DNA of 6,325 bases from Planctomycetaceae bacterium (GTDB taxonomy: Bacteria > Planctomycetota > Planctomycetia > Pirellulales > UBA1268): assembly GCA_947464585.1 (NCBI GenBank), contig CANHYS010000139.1:1-6325 (forward strand). The letters are read 5' to 3'. The notes beneath the pieces are model-generated. The model did no database searches and had not been told where the DNA came from. It saw only the letters and a list, made by a program, of their open reading frames with translations. The translations under genes were made by a program, and so were the position numbers. Position 1 is the first letter of the stretch; every line of letters starts with the position of its first letter. Positions 5,808-6,325 of the stretch are shown here, one piece after another.

Positions 5808-6137
5808 ATGTCTTGGTTGTACCTGATGATCGCGATCGCGGCCGAAGTGGTCGGCACGAGCTTTCTTCGCGCCTCGGAGGGCTTCACGAAGCTCGTGCCC
5901 AGCGTCATGGTGGTGATTGGCTATGGAATGGCGTTCTTCTTTCTGTCACTGACGCTCAAGGACATTCCGGTCGGGATTGCCTACGCCGTCTGGAGCGGCG
6001 CGGGCGTGACGCTGATTGCCGCAATCGGCTGGCTCTTTCTGGGGCAGAAGCTCGACGCCGCGGCGATCCTCGGGATGTCGCTGATCATCGCCGGCGTCGT
6101 CGTGCTCAACCTGTTTTCAAAGGCGGGCGGACACTGA
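5808..6137 (+). CDS. emrE: Small multidrug resistance (SMR) transporter, EmrE/Qac type
   Basis: SMR proteins are four-helix inner-membrane proteins that work as dimers and export cationic compounds such as quaternary ammonium ions in exchange for protons. The 109-residue product matches the normal length of about 110. The essential acidic residue of helix 1 is Glu13 ([10 protein letters not shown]), equivalent to Glu14 of EmrE. Other EmrE-like features are [10 protein letters not shown] (23-32), Tyr39, GIAYAVWSG (56-64) with Trp62, and GQKLD in the loop before helix 4. Helices fall at about 3-20, 31-50, 57-76 and 83-104. These motifs favour the Qac subtype over guanidinium-exporting SugE/Gdx. 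The ATG at 5808 follows GAGGAG (5792-5797) by 10 bases and gives the canonical N-terminus. In-frame starts at 5766 and 5787 would add a polar extension unlike the family. Only 53 bases separate it from the divergent ATPase. A weak -10-like TATCAT (5749-5754) overlaps the ATPase start codon. The true substrate is not shown by sequence. Confidence 0.94.
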   Translation: MSWLYLMIAIAAEVVGTSFLRASEGFTKLVPSVMVVIGYGMAFFFLSLTLKDIPVGIAYAVWSGAGVTLIAAIGWLFLGQKLDAAAILGMSLIIAGVVVLNLFSKAGGH

Positions 6138-6172
6138 GACGTGCATTCGATGGCTCTGCCCGTGGCGTCGGA

Positions 6173-6195
6173 TCCCCCGGCTGACGCCGGGGGCT
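6173..6195. repeat. GC-rich palindromic repeat, copy 2 (inverted relative to copy 1)
   Basis: The stem CCCCCGGC (6174-6181) / GCCGGGGG (6186-6193) has the tetraloop TGAC. Its reverse complement matches the copy at 414-436 except for two loop bases. It starts 36 bases after the SMR stop codon and could fold in that transcript, but no T-run follows, so it is not a standard intrinsic terminator. Its last bases overlap the start of the 59-bp tandem repeat. Confidence 0.7.
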
Positions 6196-6309
6196 GGTAT
6201 GCGTGGGACGGCACGCGGATGGAAGCCCTGAGCGTGAGCGACGGGATTGGGGCTTGTATGCGTGGGACGGCATGCGGATGGAAGCCCTGAGCGTGAGCGA
6301 CGGGATTGG
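6190..6309. repeat. 59-bp tandem duplication
   Basis: Bases 6190-6248 and 6249-6307 are two adjacent copies of a 59-base unit, with two further matching bases. They differ at only two positions (6196 G against 6255 T, and 6214 C against 6273 T). Each unit contains GGATGGAAGCC and CTGAGCGTGAGCGACGGG. The unit length is not a multiple of three and a stop codon interrupts the frame, so it is not a protein repeat. At the window end, GGCTTCCGTCC (6315-6325) is the reverse complement of GGATGGAAGCC (6276-6286) except for one G:T pair. The repeat array may therefore continue as an inverted structure beyond the window. Confidence 0.85.
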
Positions 6310-6325
6310 CCCTTGGCTTCCGTCC

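Noticed and set aside
4997..6184. 395-residue forward frame covering the ATPase and SMR genes
   Set aside because: It is Ser/Arg/Pro-rich and antisense to the AAA+ motifs, then out of frame with the SMR gene; no recognisable domain.
6190..6325. Coding interpretation of the tandem repeat (a short frame continuing from the palindrome)
   Set aside because: The 59-base period shifts the frame between copies, and a stop codon follows in the second unit.

Overview
This GC-rich window looks chromosomal. It is probably from a member of the Planctomycetota, although no 16S or other lineage marker is present. The assignment is an inference from three things: the S16 and L19 proteins with low-complexity Ala-rich tails, a Cys/Pro-rich protein fragment at the left edge, and abundant GC-rich palindromic intergenic repeats. 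Most of the window is housekeeping sequence. No CRISPR array, prophage, transposase gene, rRNA or tRNA was found.

Layout, left to right. Positions 1-243 hold the 3' end of a Cys-rich hypothetical gene. Positions 244-551 are non-coding, with several hairpins and a probable promoter for ffh. The ffh gene (552-2018) encodes the GTPase of the signal recognition particle and is followed after 7 bases by a clear intrinsic terminator. Positions 2019-2271 are non-coding, with a run of hairpins and a probable rpsP promoter. A four-gene cluster follows on the same strand: rpsP (S16), trmD (tRNA m1G37 methyltransferase), rplS (L19) and yraN (UPF0102). This is the conserved bacterial rpsP-trmD-rplS neighbourhood, here without rimM between rpsP and trmD. 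A reverse-strand gene (4426-5754) encodes an AAA+ ATPase with an N-terminal half I do not recognise. It is divergent from a small multidrug resistance (SMR) transporter gene of the EmrE/Qac type (5808-6137). The last 188 bases are repeats.

The housekeeping genes act together in protein synthesis and export. S16 and L19 are ribosomal proteins, TrmD protects the reading frame through tRNA methylation, and Ffh targets nascent membrane proteins to the translocon.

The most interesting signals are non-coding. Between the convergent yraN and ATPase genes lies a perfect 22-bp inverted repeat around a 56-base centre. It is bounded on both sides by GTAG, read outward to inward on each strand, and each GTAG contains the TAG stop codon of the adjacent gene. 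This looks like a REPIN or MITE that supplies both stop codons and may act as a bidirectional terminator. A second palindrome family (stem CCCCCGGC/GCCGGGGG) occurs once near each end of the window in opposite orientation. The right-hand copy runs directly into a 59-bp tandem duplication. These point to mobile palindromic repeats rather than to a new gene system, and I found no convincing undescribed multi-gene system here.
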